Source of the DNA: Diabrotica undecimpunctata
Lineage: Eukaryota > Arthropoda > Insecta > Coleoptera > Chrysomelidae
Direction of reading: 5' to 3'
Length of the DNA: 64,000 bases
Assembly (NCBI RefSeq): GCF_040954645.1
Contig: NC_092803.1
Span: 67,242,427-67,306,426, forward strand
Position 1 is the first letter of the stretch, and every line of letters begins with the position of its first letter. A program made the position numbers and the translations under genes. Shown here piece by piece: positions 30,993 through 43,177 of the stretch. Under the pieces are notes generated by a model. It made no database searches and had not been told where the DNA came from. It was given only the letters and a program-made list of their open reading frames with translations.

Positions 30993-31660
30993 TTAACAAA
31001 AATCTGTTTTATTTTTATTGTAGTGCTTTATGATGTACAATGTTTTTTTATTACCTGGTGAATATACAAACAAATCTGATGGTTTTGGAACACGGGAACA
31101 GGCAACATACAATTGACCATGTGAGAAACATGGGTTTTCTAGATTGATACCACAAACAACTAATGATTGCCCCTGGGACTTATTTATGGTCATACCAAAA
31201 GCAAGCCGCATTGGAAACTGTAGTTGTTTAAATTCAAATGGTACATCAGTCGGAATCATTGGTATGCGTGGTATCAAAACGTCTTCTCCTTTATACTTTC
31301 CTTTCAGTATAGTTGCTTCTATCACGTTGTTCAATAATTTTTTTATCGCTAACCGTGTGCCGTTACAAAGACGCGGTTGGTTGATATTTCTCAACATTAT
31401 AACTACCGATCCAACCTTTAATTAAAGATTGTGAGGTGACAATCCTGGTAAATCCAGCGAGTTTAAAAATTCAGGCGGATAGTTGACGACATCGTCTTGG
31501 TTAGTAGCCGAATCAACTGATTTATATATTCTCAATTCGCCTATAATTTGTTCTTGAATTTTGAAATTTAATTCATGTACATCTATGTTTTTGCAGCCAA
31601 TATAGCCCGTTCGCTAAACCAATCATGGTTTCTGTAATTTTGAGCAACATCTGGAAACAC
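30993..31660 (-). pseudogene. Helitron helicase C-terminal block
   Basis: A 134-residue open stretch (30993-31397) reads LCNGTRLAIKKLLNNVIEA, EDVLIPRIPMIPTDVPFEF, LAFGMTINKSQGQSL, FSHGQLYVACSR and LYIIKHYNK. Upstream, across a frameshift near 31420, PPEFLNSLDLPGL and a DDVVNYPP-like segment continue to about 31660. This is the most intact helicase end in the window. Confidence 0.88.
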
Positions 31661-31674
31661 CTTTTGAATGATTA

Positions 31675-32151
31675 ACTGCTATAATACATACCTTAAAAGT
31701 TGGCACGAAATTGTTGGATATTTGAGAAAAAGTGTATGGAATCTGATCCTATTCCTGAAACCAATGAGTACAATGGCTCTGGTGGTGGATCCAATGGTAT
31801 CAATTTTACTTTCCCATTTGCGCAACACAATTATCAATTGGCTTAATTTTTGTATTTCAATGACTTACAATGAGAGCAAACCAAGTTCATAGATTCAATA
31901 GTAACACATTGGTAGTTACTGTAGTCAATTGACAAATCGTAATTAAAATTAGCGCGATTATTAGTCGAATCTCTCACTATCGCTTCCCGCGTTCGTGATA
32001 TACGAATTCTTTCACGTTCATTTCGGTCGTCAAGTTCTTGTTCAGTATGACTAGATCGATAATTAGTTTGATTTGTAGCATTTCGGGTTCTTATACCTAA
32101 ATTACTTCGTCTTATAGGAGGCACATCGAATATATTTATCACTTTGCACAA
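31675..32151 (-). pseudogene. Helitron N-terminal region
   Basis: From Met at 32151: IRRSNLGIRTRNA, ERERIRISRTREA, FNYDLSIDYSNYQCV and SMNLVCSHCKSLKYKN, then past a stop NGKVKLIPLDPPPEPL and DSIHFFSNIQQFRANF. These are the conserved N-terminal motifs of arthropod Helitron RepHel proteins, including the C-H-C zinc-finger-like VCSHC. It stops abruptly where the next sequence is already the helicase end, marking the deletion junction at about 31665-31680. Confidence 0.85.
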
Positions 32152-32364
32152 AACACGATATAAAACAATGAATCAAAAATAAATCAAAGAAAACTGGAGA
32201 ATTTGTTTCGTTTATCAAGTTGACAATAGAAAACTGAGTAGATAAGGCAACAGAAAATTCAAGTAAAACAACACGTGTGTTTACACCAATATACACCGGT
32301 AAATTAACAGGTTGTTGTTGTCTGTGAAATATCTACTTTGTCTGTTAAAGGGAATATAATCAAA

Positions 32365-32765
32365 GAGGATATAACACTACGTTTTAGTTTTTTTTTAACT
32401 TTTTTTTAATTTGATATGACTTGGACTCCTTGAAGTCCTTTAAGCCAAAACAATGTTGTATGTATAGAGTATATAAAATTAATAATAAATTAATTATTAA
32501 AGATAATAAACGCTTTTTAACGCGGTTTGTTTGACAGATGCAACGACGTGAAAACTGATGCAATTTATGTCGCGTTCCGAAACTAAAACAAAAGAAAGAA
32601 TATTGTGAGGCCAATCAAATTTATAGCTCTTACATTTTTTATTTTTCAGTTTGGTCGGGTTCACGATATTACCACTTTTGTGTGAACTCATTAGATCCCC
32701 CAACGCGAACACGCACACACACGATCGCGCAACACACGAACGAGCACACACATACATTTGATTAA
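32365..32765. other. Spacer, no gene seen
   Basis: AT-rich, with a CA-rich patch near 32705-32755. No coding region supported. Confidence 0.4.
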
Positions 32766-32767
32766 AT

Positions 32768-32938
32768 TTGAACTTTGTTTTAGGGTTTTCCCGGTAATTA
32801 TTCGAATTTTTCCCGCCGTAAAAACCATCCTTAGACTTCAAGGAACATTTTAAAAAAAGAATTGTTAAGATTGATCCATGCGTTGTTGAGTTATGCGCTT
32901 ACCAACACATTTTGCGATTCATTTTTATATTATAGATA
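32768..32938. repeat. Dispersed repeat, copy 2
   Basis: Close match to 11905-12075 in the same orientation, with only scattered differences. It is non-coding and again lies outside a Helitron end. Confidence 0.8.
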
Positions 32939-32984
32939 GTTGAATTAAAAAGCATGTAAGTTAAAAGCTACTACTACTATTAAG

Positions 32985-34085
32985 GATTTCCACAGTTTTC
33001 ACTGTCTTCCTTCACTCAACCGTTTTCTCCAATTTTCCCTGTCATTCCAGTCTCCATCTTGCAGGGTTCTTTTCTCCATAGCCTCGTCGATTTCATCTCT
33101 GAATGACCTTCGGGGTCTTCCTCTCTTTCTTCTTACAATCGGGCTCCATTCTGTGATTTTGTTTATCCAGCGTCCTTTGTCCGCTCTTCTGACGTGGCCG
33201 TACCAGGATAGTCTCTTCTCCTCTATATAGTCGATTATGTCTGATTGCACTCCCATTCTCCGCTTAATCTCTGCGTTTTCAATTCTGTCCCTTTTTGTAA
33301 GTCTACAGCTTCTCCTCAGGAACTCCATTTCTACTGCTCTTATTCTACCTCTATTTCTCTTGTTTATTGTCCAGTTTTCGGACCCATATGTCATTATACT
33401 TCTTGTCAGGGTATTATATATTCTCTTTTTTGTCTTTATCGTAATGTTCTTATCCCACAACACTGAGTTTAGTTGTCTTATACAGTTTCTTGTTTGTCTC
33501 AGTCTGTTGTTTATATCTTCTTCTGTTGTTCCCTGGTTCGATATTATGGTTCCTAAATACTTGAATTTATCTGTTCCATTTATTTGTCTTCCCTCGTCTA
33601 TCTCTAGGTTTCTCATATTCTTGTTTTCTGTTGTTAGGTATTCGGTTTTCTCTAAGTTTATTTCCATTCCGTTGTTTTTATATTCTTCTTCTAGTTTTCT
33701 GAGCATAAAGCTGAGATCTTCTTCATCTTGTGTGATGACTACTTGATCGTCGGCAAAACTTAAGGTGTATAGGTATTCGTCTCTTACTGGTATGCCCATT
33801 CCTTCGCACTTTCTCCTCCATGGTTTGAGTGTCTTTTCCAAGAATATTTTAAACAGAGTAGGGGACTTAGCACAGCCTTGTAGAAGTCCTTTTGTCGTCT
33901 TAAATGGATTGTAGGCTTTATTTCCACATTTAATAGCTACTTTTTTTTTTCTTTGTATAGTGCTTTAACTGCTTTTATTAGTGTTTGTCGGATTCCGAGA
34001 TCATTCATTGCTTCCCATAATTTGACTGTAGGTATTGAGTCATATGCTTTCTTTAGATCAACAAAGGCCAGATGGACCGGTCTAC
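32985..34085 (-). pseudogene. Non-LTR retrotransposon 3' half
   Basis: An uninterrupted 280-residue stretch (32999-33841) encodes LYTLSFADDQVVITQDEEDLS (YADD-equivalent FADD), FKYLGTIISNQGTTEEDI, IMTYGSENWTI, EMEFLRRSCRLTKRDR, LSWYGHVRRADKGRW, RKRGRPRRSFRDEID and ENWRKRLSEGRQ to the end. Upstream, across a frameshift near 33850-33930, RT motifs with a KAYDSIPT-like block run to 34080, where the element is truncated. It is a close relative of 21698-23830 but retains the catalytic Asp pair and the full C-terminus. Confidence 0.88.
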
Positions 34086-34149
34086 CTTAAAAGCAATAAA
34101 ATAATAAAACACAATCGCAACCACATATGACATAATTAAGGTAGAATTT

Positions 34150-35765
34150 AAAATACAGTTGGTTCTGCTTAAACATTAAATTTGTTTGGTAGATCATTTG
34201 GTTTAAAACGTTTCAGCCTACTCACTTCATTATTGTCGTCGAATAACCGAATCGCGGGTACATTGAGATGCACTTTTATCCGTTCACTATATTTGTCACT
34301 GTAACTTGTTACAACTTCTTTTGCCAAAGCCAGTTCCCGATATTTTTCTATAGAGGAGGATGTAATATACAATGGAGCATTAACTATAGACCTTAACAGT
34401 ACATTCTGGAAGCGTTGGAGGATTGCAAAATTAGAATTGCTACCGGTGCTCCATAGCTAAATAGCATAATATGTCCATATGGTCTTAAAGATAGCCTTAT
34501 ATGTAAACAGTTTGTTATCCAATGTTTTTTTTTTTTTTTTATCCAATGTTAATTTAGAGTTTCGACTAATCGACCAGTACATAAGTCTAAATATAATGCT
34601 CAGCTGTTTTCTTTTGGTAAAGAAGTGCTTCTGCCATGACAAGATGTATACATGGTATTTTATGCCACTTGCCTTACTTAATTGCTTACCATTAAGTGTG
34701 ACTGGAGGGTATTTACCTCGTTTTATCGTGAAGGTTGCATGTGTTGACTTGGTCTTATTTATTTTAATTTACCATTTTTTTAGCCAAGTTTTCATTTTAT
34801 TTAGGTTTTTTTGTAAATTTTTAATGCTTTTGTGGGACCAGAGTCGATGGCCTGTATTGCAGTGTCATCTGCAAAAGTAGCAACATATGTGTTACTACTG
34901 GATGGGAGGTCTACAGTGAACATTAGGAATAAAATAGGTCCTAGTACGCATTCTCGGGGAACACCTGTTTTGATAGGGTGGATGCGTGGAAGCTTATTCA
35001 TCGTTCTGCTTTACCAGGAAGTGTCTATCTGATAGGCAGGATTTTAAAAGTTGAAAAAAAGGTTATTACAATTACTTCTTTATCTTATAAACTAGAGCTT
35101 CATTCCAAACCTTATATCAACCGTGACTGATGTCTAGAAAGGCTGTTGATAGGTAGGATTTATTTTCCAGCGCGTAGAAGATTTCCTTTACTATTCTGCG
35201 GACCTTTTGCTTTAATCCATGCTTTAACCTACAGCCGAATTGGTGGTCGAATACCTTTGATAGAATCGGCAGCAAACTTATAGATCTATAAGAGTTTAGG
35301 TCTTCTGGTTCTTTTTTTTTTCAGGTTGGGTGTATGTGAGATAATCTGCGAAATTTTCCAATAACTCAGAAAGTAGCCTGTTCTGATGATGGCGTTGAAA
35401 ATACGCTTCAGATATTTGTAACCCTTATATTTTTGCATTAACTTGCCTGTTATCAGATCAAACCCTAGCGGTTTTTGTGGTTTTATATTTTTCATAATTA
35501 TATTTCTCATTTCAGTAAGCATGAAGTTTTTAATCGGTAATTCCAGTTGAAGCGGGGCTTCTAAGAAATGTAATGAGTCTCGCTATAATTGTCGTTATCT
35601 GGTTTGTTTGGTTCAATAACTTTTACTAGGTGTTCAGCAAAGGCTGCGGCTTTTTCTTTGTTATCTCTGACCCCTTTACCCTGCATGTCTCTTATTGGAG
35701 ACAATATTGTTATGATTATTTTAGCTTTTTTGTTGTACAAATACTCCATAATGACTGCTTATTAA
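34150..35765 (-). pseudogene. Jockey-like non-LTR RT remnant
   Basis: Minus-strand order: a pre-RT segment (35749-35561, KAAAFAEHLVKVIEPN), KPLGFDLITGKLMQ, FNAIIRTGYFLSYWKISQII, then with frameshifts IKTGVPRECVLGPILFLMFTVDLP, ATFADDTAIQA (catalytic FADD), SNSNFAILQRFQNVLLRSIVNAPLY-like sequence in pieces, and finally ITSSSIEKYRELALAKEVV to LKRFKPNDLPN at the stop near 34169. This order and the thumb motifs fit the Jockey superfamily. The endonuclease and ORF1 are missing. Confidence 0.85.
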
Positions 35766-35779
35766 TAAAATAGTACATA

Positions 35780-36370
35780 TAGATTATATGTATAAAATAT
35801 TTAAACAATATTATGTTTCTTGATCTTTCAGAATTAAAAATCGTTTAGGTTTTTAATATTATGAAATACATAATATTATTAATACAATGGTCCAGTGGCT
35901 GGTAAACAGCTACAAACTAAAAAAATTTGGTTTTTTTAAAACGAATGCCAAATAGGGAATTAAAAATCCTATAAAATGAGCTACCACGCCCTACATCTTT
36001 CAGCTTAAAATTTTAGTTGAAGTACTTCCTCCTAAAATATTAAATCTTATTCAGAAAGTATAATTTTATAAAACGACTCGTTTAAAAGACATATCTTAAA
36101 ACCTAATAATAAAGCCAATAAATTCTATAATTGATAAATATGTATCTTAAAACAGAAGATTGGTTATTTACAAATCCTAAGATCGAGAAGGATGGACGAG
36201 TCCAAGTCTTTTCGATCGACGAGATTCCTTAAAAACATTATAAGCCGCTTATTATAAGGCATATTACAGACTTAACAAGTTAGAAGAGCTTATATGTAGC
36301 CGATCTATATACTTGTAGAAGTCCTGAGGGTCTGTATAATATTGGACATACCAAAATACTGAGTTTGATA
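35780..36370. other. AT-rich spacer, no gene seen
   Basis: No supported coding region or repeat. Confidence 0.45.
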
Positions 36371-36377
36371 AATTTCT

Positions 36378-36580
36378 GTTCCAATGATATACCGACAGCT
36401 GGAGATGAAAATTGCAGAGAAAGGGAGTACGAAGAAAATAATTCTCGGATTGACATACTTTTCATATGATAACCTCGAACAACCACCACCAAGAGTGATG
36501 GAACAGCTAGTGAGAGATTACATGATAAATGTACTAAAACTGATCAATGGCTGTGATGACATGCACACCACCTGACCTGA
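36378..36580 (+). pseudogene. Non-LTR endonuclease scrap
   Basis: The frame reads ILGLTYFSYDNLEQPPPRVMEQLV and LKLINGCDDMHTT, matching the VYFPYD...PP...L-V and GCDANAHH region of RNase H-bearing non-LTR endonucleases. The catalytic GCDAN is changed to GCDDM. About 60 residues remain, and it probably belongs with the RNase H scrap that follows. Confidence 0.6.
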
Positions 36581-36689
36581 GGCAGATAAGACATCAATCA
36601 AAGATGAGAGTCATTTCTATTCTTTATTATGGAATATGATTTGGACATACAAAATGAAGGGAAAAACAAACATATCTAGCTTAAGACTA

Positions 36690-37085
36690 ATGCCAAAAGA
36701 ATGAATTCGTATAGCGGCCCAGATCTAATCGTCGGAGTGCCAATAAGCACCATTCGTGGTAAAATATATCCAGTTAAGCACATAGCAAAATGTAAATGGG
36801 ATTGGCATACGGTAATAAGGTTGAAGTGATGCAAGAAATAAGCCAAAATCAGCTCGGAGTCATAGTAAACTTCCTTAATAAACATGCGCAAGTCTATGTA
36901 TATCTGCACACAATGGGGCTATTTCATACAGACTTAAGCTCTAGACTCTTTAGTAGAGAATATGTAACTCTCAACTATATCTTGCATAACTGCGAGGCAC
37001 TAAAGAGCACACACTAAGACACTTTTTGGAGACTACCAAGTGGCTCTAAAAACATATGTTAGCCATCAACTAGCTGGTACAGGTT
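36690..37085 (+). pseudogene. Non-LTR RNase H and C-terminal zinc-binding remnant
   Basis: The plus strand reads GVPISTIRGKI, then WDWH, MQEISQNQLGVIVNFLNKHAQV, LHTMGLFHTDLSSRL and LNYILHNCEALKST, the segment after the RNase H domain that normally ends in a CxxC-H-C motif. Cysteines of the first CxxC appear replaced by Ser and Phe. Stops and frameshifts interrupt it. The RT between this and the endonuclease scrap has been deleted. Confidence 0.55.
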
Positions 37086-37089
37086 CCAG

Positions 37090-37480
37090 AATTCTGAAAT
37101 GCATATCATAAGTTGATGGAAGATGTAGAATATACCAATTAGCTCAGTACGACCTGTTTATAACAGACAATTTCTGAAAAGAAAAAGAGTATATATTGTG
37201 CTATACAAGCTTCAATACTAAGGTTCTAAGCAGTATATGGTACAGTTTTTAAAATCAAAAAATGGAAACATATACCAGTCTTTTCATTAGTTTTTAAAAT
37301 GTTTGAGTATACGGATTTACTACTTTACTCCTACTTTTAAATATATGTACAAACAAAATTTAGGATTCTGTGCTTAAACGTTGTTGTGATAACATTTTTT
37401 TTGCAGAAAAACTCAAGGTACTAATAGATAATAAGGCTATTACTAACAATCCTTGGTTTATAATCCGATCCTATTGCATA
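37090..37480. other. No supported gene
   Basis: AT-rich sequence between two non-LTR remnants. Confidence 0.4.
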
Positions 37481-37529
37481 CAAACTTAATAGTAACAAGT
37501 AATAAAGTACGCGGTTCCTCCAACCGAAA

Positions 37530-38330
37530 ATGGAGACAATTAACTTCGATCCCGATAAACCTCCTGACCCCCGCCAGATTTAAGTGGGAAAAAAATTAAC
37601 AACCAATATAATATATATGATTCCAGTCAATTCGAAGTCTATGTACAGAGAAAAGACAAAAATATAGGAAATTTTCATATTTTAAGTATTGCTAAAACAA
37701 TTTTTAACTTAAAGTTACAGCAAATTATTAAATTTAATCTTCAAGGAAAAAAACGGTTAGGTGTTGTTCTTAAAGATTTCAAATCAGCAAATCTATTTGT
37801 GAATGATAAAAAATGGAAAAGTTTACTATATAATGTTTTTATTCCAAATCACGTCTCCTGCAAGGGTATAATAAGAAACGTATGCAAAGAAATATCTGAA
37901 GTGGAAATTAAAATTGCAACTGAAACAAAATTGGCCTCCTGTAAAGTAATTGACATAAAAAGACTAAATAGGAGAATTATTTTTGGAATATTTATGTACC
38001 AACAACTATCATATGCGTGACATTTACAGGAAAAGCACTGCCTAATGAGGTTCGTGTATATGGATTGCCCATGAGGGTTATTCGATATATCAGCCCAGTT
38101 CTGTGTGAAAATTGCCTTTGATATGGTCACAGTAATAATCAATGCTGAGGGAACCTAAAGTGTCAGAAATGTGGGAAAAACCAACACGGAGAGGCCTCGA
38201 GTTGTGAAACGTACTGCATTCGTTGCAAAAATCATGATCATATCTCTAAAAATAAAAAATATAAAGAATTCCAACGACAAAAAGAAAAAAAAACCTAATA
38301 TCTTTCTCTAGTATCTCATATTACGAAGCA
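37530..38330 (+). pseudogene. I-like ORF1 (gag) with zinc knuckles
   Basis: From Met at 37530: INFDPDKPPDP, a stop, then FEVYVQRKDKNIGNFH, GKKRLGVVLKDFKSANLFV, NVFIPNHVSCKGIIR, VIDIKRLNRRI, and beyond a frameshift at about 38020 CCHC-type knuckles (CQKCGKNQHGEASSC, then YCIRCKNHDH) at 38160-38250. ORF1 proteins of this type bind element RNA. At least three stops or frameshifts are present. Confidence 0.8.
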
Positions 38331-38859
38331 AACATGCAAATACCGAAAAACGAAAACAGGGAATATTCTTTGAACGAAGAGAATTTCCTATTTTGCAAAA
38401 AAATCCAAGCCTAATAATATAATAGATATCACAGAAAGAAGAATAGAAACCATAAAGAATGATACAAATATACCAAAATCGTCAACGCAAATCGTCAAAT
38501 CTCAACCCACCAAAAGAAGAAAACAAGACATAACAGAATATGATAAAAAACAACACAGTGCTCAACTAATCAATCCGGAGGGAATCTTAAACTGAACAAC
38601 AAACTTTCAATCAATACCATCAACATCAAAAGGTTACTATACAAATAAGGAAACTGAACATGGAATCTCCCATGCAATGTCATTACTACCACCACAACAT
38701 AAAGAGATGGTACTATCTTTTGTTAACAACTTGCTAAGAAACTTATACCCTAACTCATCTAATGTATCACAATATAAAACAATTACAATAACTCAACAAA
38801 TAACATAACCTATGATTTAATGGAAGATGGGACAGTATCTGATGCTTCAGAATACTAAG

Positions 38860-39560
38860 GCCAAACTAAAAAATAAAGCTTTCACTTCTTTCACTATAAT
38901 ACAATGGAATATAAGATCATATAATGCTAACGAGGATTACTTTCGACGAGGAATAATTACTAAAGAATACAATCCTGACATATTATTGCTAAATGAAACA
39001 TGGTTAGATAATAACCAAATAATTAGATGCAAGGGCTATCAAGTAATTAGAAATTATAGAGATGATTCGTATAGTGGTATAGCCATCCTTACTAGGAATG
39101 AAGTAGAATTGTATGAAATATCTTGATGTAATAAATTTAATAACAACTCTTAATTCCAAGCAATCTTCCTACCTAAAATCCAAATTAATCTACTTAATGC
39201 CTATGTCCCTAATGCAAATACCATATCGAAACAAAAATGGATAGAACTGATCCAGGAAATCAACAAACCAGTAATAATAATGGGAGACCTGAACGCCAAC
39301 CATGAGGCTTGGGGTAGCCCCTATAATAATTTTAATGGGAGAAACAGCTTCCAAACATTAGATGATCTTGAACTAGTTTTTTAAAATGATAAGTCATATA
39401 CCTACCAGAATAGCACCACCACCAAAAAGATCATCAGCGGTGGACCTAACAATAACATCTAAGGATATTGCCACCAGATTATCATGGCAAATAATTCCCG
39501 ACTTAGGATTTAGTGATGATCTACCCACAATGTTCAAAATTGGTGTCCAAAATATTACCG
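38860..39560 (+). pseudogene. I-like endonuclease domain
   Basis: FTIIQWNIRSYNAN, DILLLNETWL (metal-binding Glu), GYQVIRNYRDDSYSGIAIL, then past a TGA the segment LLNAYVPN, IIMGDLNANHEAWGS (catalytic Asp-Asn), and after a frameshift SAVDLTI and GFSDDLPT, where the family usually has SDH. One stop at 39124 and a shift near 39385 break it. Confidence 0.85.
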
Positions 39561-40735
39561 TCCATATGCCTCCAAGGAATAAAAGAAACTTTAAAAAAGC
39601 TAATTGGGATCAATATACCTTAGTATTAGAGTCATCAGTTACATCATTTCCAGGTGAGAACTACCGATCATTTGCAGATTTAATAAATGAAGCTGCACAG
39701 TTGTCCATCCCATTGTACAAAGCAAATGTCAATAAACAGTATCATATCCTATGGTGGGACGAATCTTGCGGTGAAGTCATTAAAAACAGAATTAAGGAAA
39801 TAAAGCAATTCCAATCAACACCCAACTTACAAAATTATTTAATAGTAAAAAATAAATGTGCTATAGCTAGAAGATTCCTTAAAGAAAAAAGAAAGAATAA
39901 TTTTAGGAAATTCGTAGAAGGCCTTAATAGAAACTCGCCAATAGCTAGATATGGTAATAGCCTAATTAACTTCCTTCCTGATCCTAATATGGCACAAGAA
40001 ATACTGAATTCCTTGGCTCACCCCAGAATCCATTTATATCAACGAAGTATACACACTAGCAATACAAGTTCCCCTTTTACCTTTAATGAATACAAATACA
40101 TAATTAATTCTAAAAAAGAATCTGCTAGGAGACTTAATTTCATACTCTATGATTAAAAATGTACCTCATTCATTATGATTACTAGTGTTACAAATTTTTA
40201 ACAAATGCTTAAGTACAGGGACCATCCCGATTGAATGGAAACAATCATTGATTACTCCAATTCTTAAGCCTATGAAAGATAAACTCACTGCAACTAACTA
40301 TCGGCCTATTGTTGTCATCCCTTGTGTAGGTAAAGTTTAATAATCAATGATCAAAAATAGGTTGGAATGGCTTATAGAAAATAAGGTTATCCTCAGACCA
40401 TTGCAGCTACGTTTTAGGAGGGATAAAGTATGTTTAGAATGTCTATATTTTTGACATCTGAAATCCAAAAATTATTTAGTAATAATAAATGTACAAGAGG
40501 AATTTTCTTAGATATTCATTCAGCATATGATAATCTTAGTATTGACAAACTGTACTCTACATTAATACATTTGGATATACCACATGAATAAGTTAACCTC
40601 ATGACTTTTTAAAATGCAGAAAACTATTTGTCAAATATAACACTGGGTTAGTACATGGCCCAAATACCAGTAGCACTGGACTCACACAAAGATCACCATT
40701 AAGTCCAATGCTATTCAACATACCAACCACCAACT
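39560..40735 (+). pseudogene. I-like linker and reverse transcriptase lacking YADD
   Basis: The linker (YHILWWDESCGEVIKNRIKEI, ARRFLKEKRKNNFRKFVEGLN) is open to 40156. RT motifs follow in broken frames: SLITPILKPMKDK, NYRPIVVIPCVGK, the IFLDIHSAYDN-like block, and LTQRSPLSPMLFNI at about 40670-40725. Sequence then passes directly to the post-RT connector, so the YADD palm segment is deleted at about 40728. Confidence 0.8.
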
Positions 40736-40984
40736 GTTAAAAACAACCCTGTCATTCAATCAATCGCTGAATTAGAAGCACTTTGTAATATGAACAATAA
40801 ATACTGAATAAACTCCTAGAAAAATTGAACCTTATTGGCAGAACCTATATTCCAGTAAACTTCTTCCTTGCCATGAATATAAACTGGAACTACAACTTTA
40901 ACCAATAGGATTTCTGAATAAAAACATTACAAAAAATGAATTCAACCTTATAAATTTTGTGAATTTAGTTAAAAAATTCCATTC

Positions 40985-41516
40985 ATACAAAAAATTCTTT
41001 ACATATGGCTCAACAGACACAATGGGAAATGCGGGATTTGGAGTTTTTCCCCAGATATAAACTATTTATTTTCATCTAAACTACGCGATCAATCATGCAG
41101 TCTAAATTATACTGGAACAAAATATCACAGAAGCCATTATCTTTTCTGACTCCAAAAGTGCACTACAAAAAATCAAGAAAACAGGGTTTTCTAAAGACAC
41201 AGAACATATGTCGTATTTACCGAAAAGAGGAAATATCCTAGCAAGGAACAATAATATCAAAATCTTACTAGTATGGATCCCAGGACACACTGGTACTACT
41301 GGAAATTGCAAGGCTGACCAACTTGCCAATATAGGTCGTTCCCTGAATATTTCCATGAATATGAAACGACAGTTTTCAAATTTTACACCCTACTTAAAAA
41401 AAGAGATTTGGTCTAACTCGACAGCTAAATGGTACAAAGGATATGGCACAAGTAATTCATTCTATTTCAAAATTAATAAACGAATCCACACTCTACCATG
41501 GTTCAATAAATTCGCA
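40985..41516 (+). pseudogene. I-like RNase H domain and start of C-terminal region
   Basis: FTYGSTDTMGNAGFGVF (first catalytic Asp changed to Tyr), AIIFSDSKSALQKI (third acidic block), and a clean stretch at 41208-41528 with LVWIPGHTGTTGNCKADQLAN (the C-terminal His-Asp block) and PYLKKEIWSNSTAKWYKG. RNase H degrades the RNA strand after reverse transcription. The frame stops where the DNA transposon begins and resumes at 44095. Confidence 0.88.
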
Positions 41517-41520
41517 TATA

Positions 41521-41820
41521 CAGGGTGAGTCATGAGGAACTTTACATACTTCTACCATATGTAGAGTCCCTCAGGGAGCATATCATGTGGCCACTAAAAA
41601 ATGTCAACTCCTCTTCCTTATTAATTAACAGGGTCATTTGTGTAATTGACCATTTATTTCATTTTACTGTAGTGTTTATACGGCTTATTTGATTTTTTTA
41701 ATTTTTGCATGATACAGTACACTACTATCAAGCATTCGACTGGTATTAGCTAAACTAAAAAATTTCAGGACTGGCTTTGGAAAAATTAATTTAGGGATTT
41801 GTATTAAATATTACACCCTG
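41521..41820. repeat. 300-bp terminal unit, left
   Basis: Starts CAGGGTG and ends CACCCTG, followed by TATATA. It is an exact-length inverted counterpart of 43791-44090. Confidence 0.85.
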
Positions 41821-42109
41821 TATATATTTTTTTTTTAAATGCAATAAGTGATTTTCAAACTACATAAATAGCCAATGAAAAGCCATAATGAAGTATCAAA
41901 TTATAAGGTAATTAATTTAAACAAATGTTATAAATTTCAAACATTTGAATTGAAATGATAAACTGAGTCACTGCACAACAAAAAACAGTAACTACTAACA
42001 ATAACGAAGAGCAATTTAAAAAAAAAAACTAAAAATATGTACATAGTTATGATAAACCCATAAATTAGAACTGGAAAAGATACAATAATGGTAACAAAAT
42101 AAAAATAAT

Positions 42110-43177
42110 TCAAAATAGATTTTCGAAATGGAACCCTGCAGCCTGTATACATTTTTGTTGCCGAATTGTTAATTGACGTATTGAATTACGGATACTCTGG
42201 GGATCGTTTCTAATAGTATTACAACAATGTATAATTCTATCAATTAATTGTTGTCGGTTATTAATATTCACTGCGTAAACTAGTTGCTTCAATCGTCCCC
42301 AAATATGGTAATCAACGGGATTGAAATCAGGGGATCTTCAAGGCCATGAAATAGTACCTGCACGTCCTATCCACCTGTTGCCATAAACATTATTGAGATG
42401 TTGTCTCACTGCCAGTAAAAAGTGTGGGGGTGCCCCATCATGCTGAAAATACATCCCTCGGATAGCAACGTTCGCGTTGGCAAGCAAATTCGGCAAAATA
42501 TTTTGTAGAAAGTTCAAATAGACCTGCCCTGTTAAAGGACCATCAAAAAAGTGAGGACCTACTAATTGGTTATTTATGACACCAATCCACACGTTAACCG
42601 AAAACCTTAACTGAGAACGACGTTCTCGAATAGCATGGGGATTTTCTTCTGCCCACACATGTGAATTTCTTGAATTATTTATCCCGTCTCTGGTAAATTG
42701 GGCTTCATCTGTAAATAGTGTCCTGTATAGCGTTGGTCGATTATTGTTAATCCATCTACAAAATTACAACCTATCGATCTCATCTCTAGCATGTAGTCGC
42801 TGAACCATGTGAATGTGATATGGGTATAGATTATTTTTTTGTAAGACTCTACTTACTTTTGATTGAATAACATTGAGTTCTCGACTTACTTGTCTAGTGC
42901 TTATTGTAGGGTTCATAGTAACGGCGTCCATAATGTCATCTTCCAGCGCTTCATCTACATGTCGCTCTGTTGTTTCACTAGAAAAAGTGCCATTTTCTCG
43001 CAAATAATTAAAAACTGACCCATATGTTGGATGACTAGGAGTTCGACGATTAGGAAATCTCCTGCGATATTCTCTACTAGCAGCCCTACCATTCCCATTA
43101 CAGAATCCATAAACAAATATTATGTCTGCATATTCTGTGGTCGAAAACTGATGTGGCATTTTGAACGAAAGTAACAA
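42110..43177 (-). pseudogene. DD41D mariner-type transposase
   Basis: Best start is the Met at 43159 (MPHQFSTTEYADIIF). An N-terminal helix-turn-helix of the DUF4817 type follows (AASREYRRRFPNRRTPSH). Then a TAA where Gln is expected, TLFTDEAQFTRDG (first Asp), VNVWIGVINNQLVGP, YFQHDGAPPHF (second Asp), RWIGRAGTISWP, a TGA, and RSPDFNPVDYHIWG (third Asp). The second and third Asp are separated by 41 residues, as in rosa/Visitor elements. Two nonsense codons, both explained by C to T, are the only defects seen to the end at 42110. Confidence 0.9.

Larger units (their letters stand above)
30605..32357 (-). mobile_element. Internally deleted Helitron
   Basis: The 3' terminus is at 30605-30608 (CTAG then T on the minus strand), with the hairpin GACAGA-acgaag-TCTGTC just inside, identical to the copy ending at 11819. 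The 5' end is placed near 32357, where the minus strand reads A then TCCTCTTTG, but this end is approximate. N-terminal coding sequence is joined directly to the helicase C-terminus, removing the Rep/HUH domain and most of the helicase. Mobilisation would need a protein supplied by another copy. Confidence 0.82.

Noticed and set aside
33237..33746. 169-residue plus frame
   Set aside because: Antisense shadow of the non-LTR C-terminal domain at 32999-33841.
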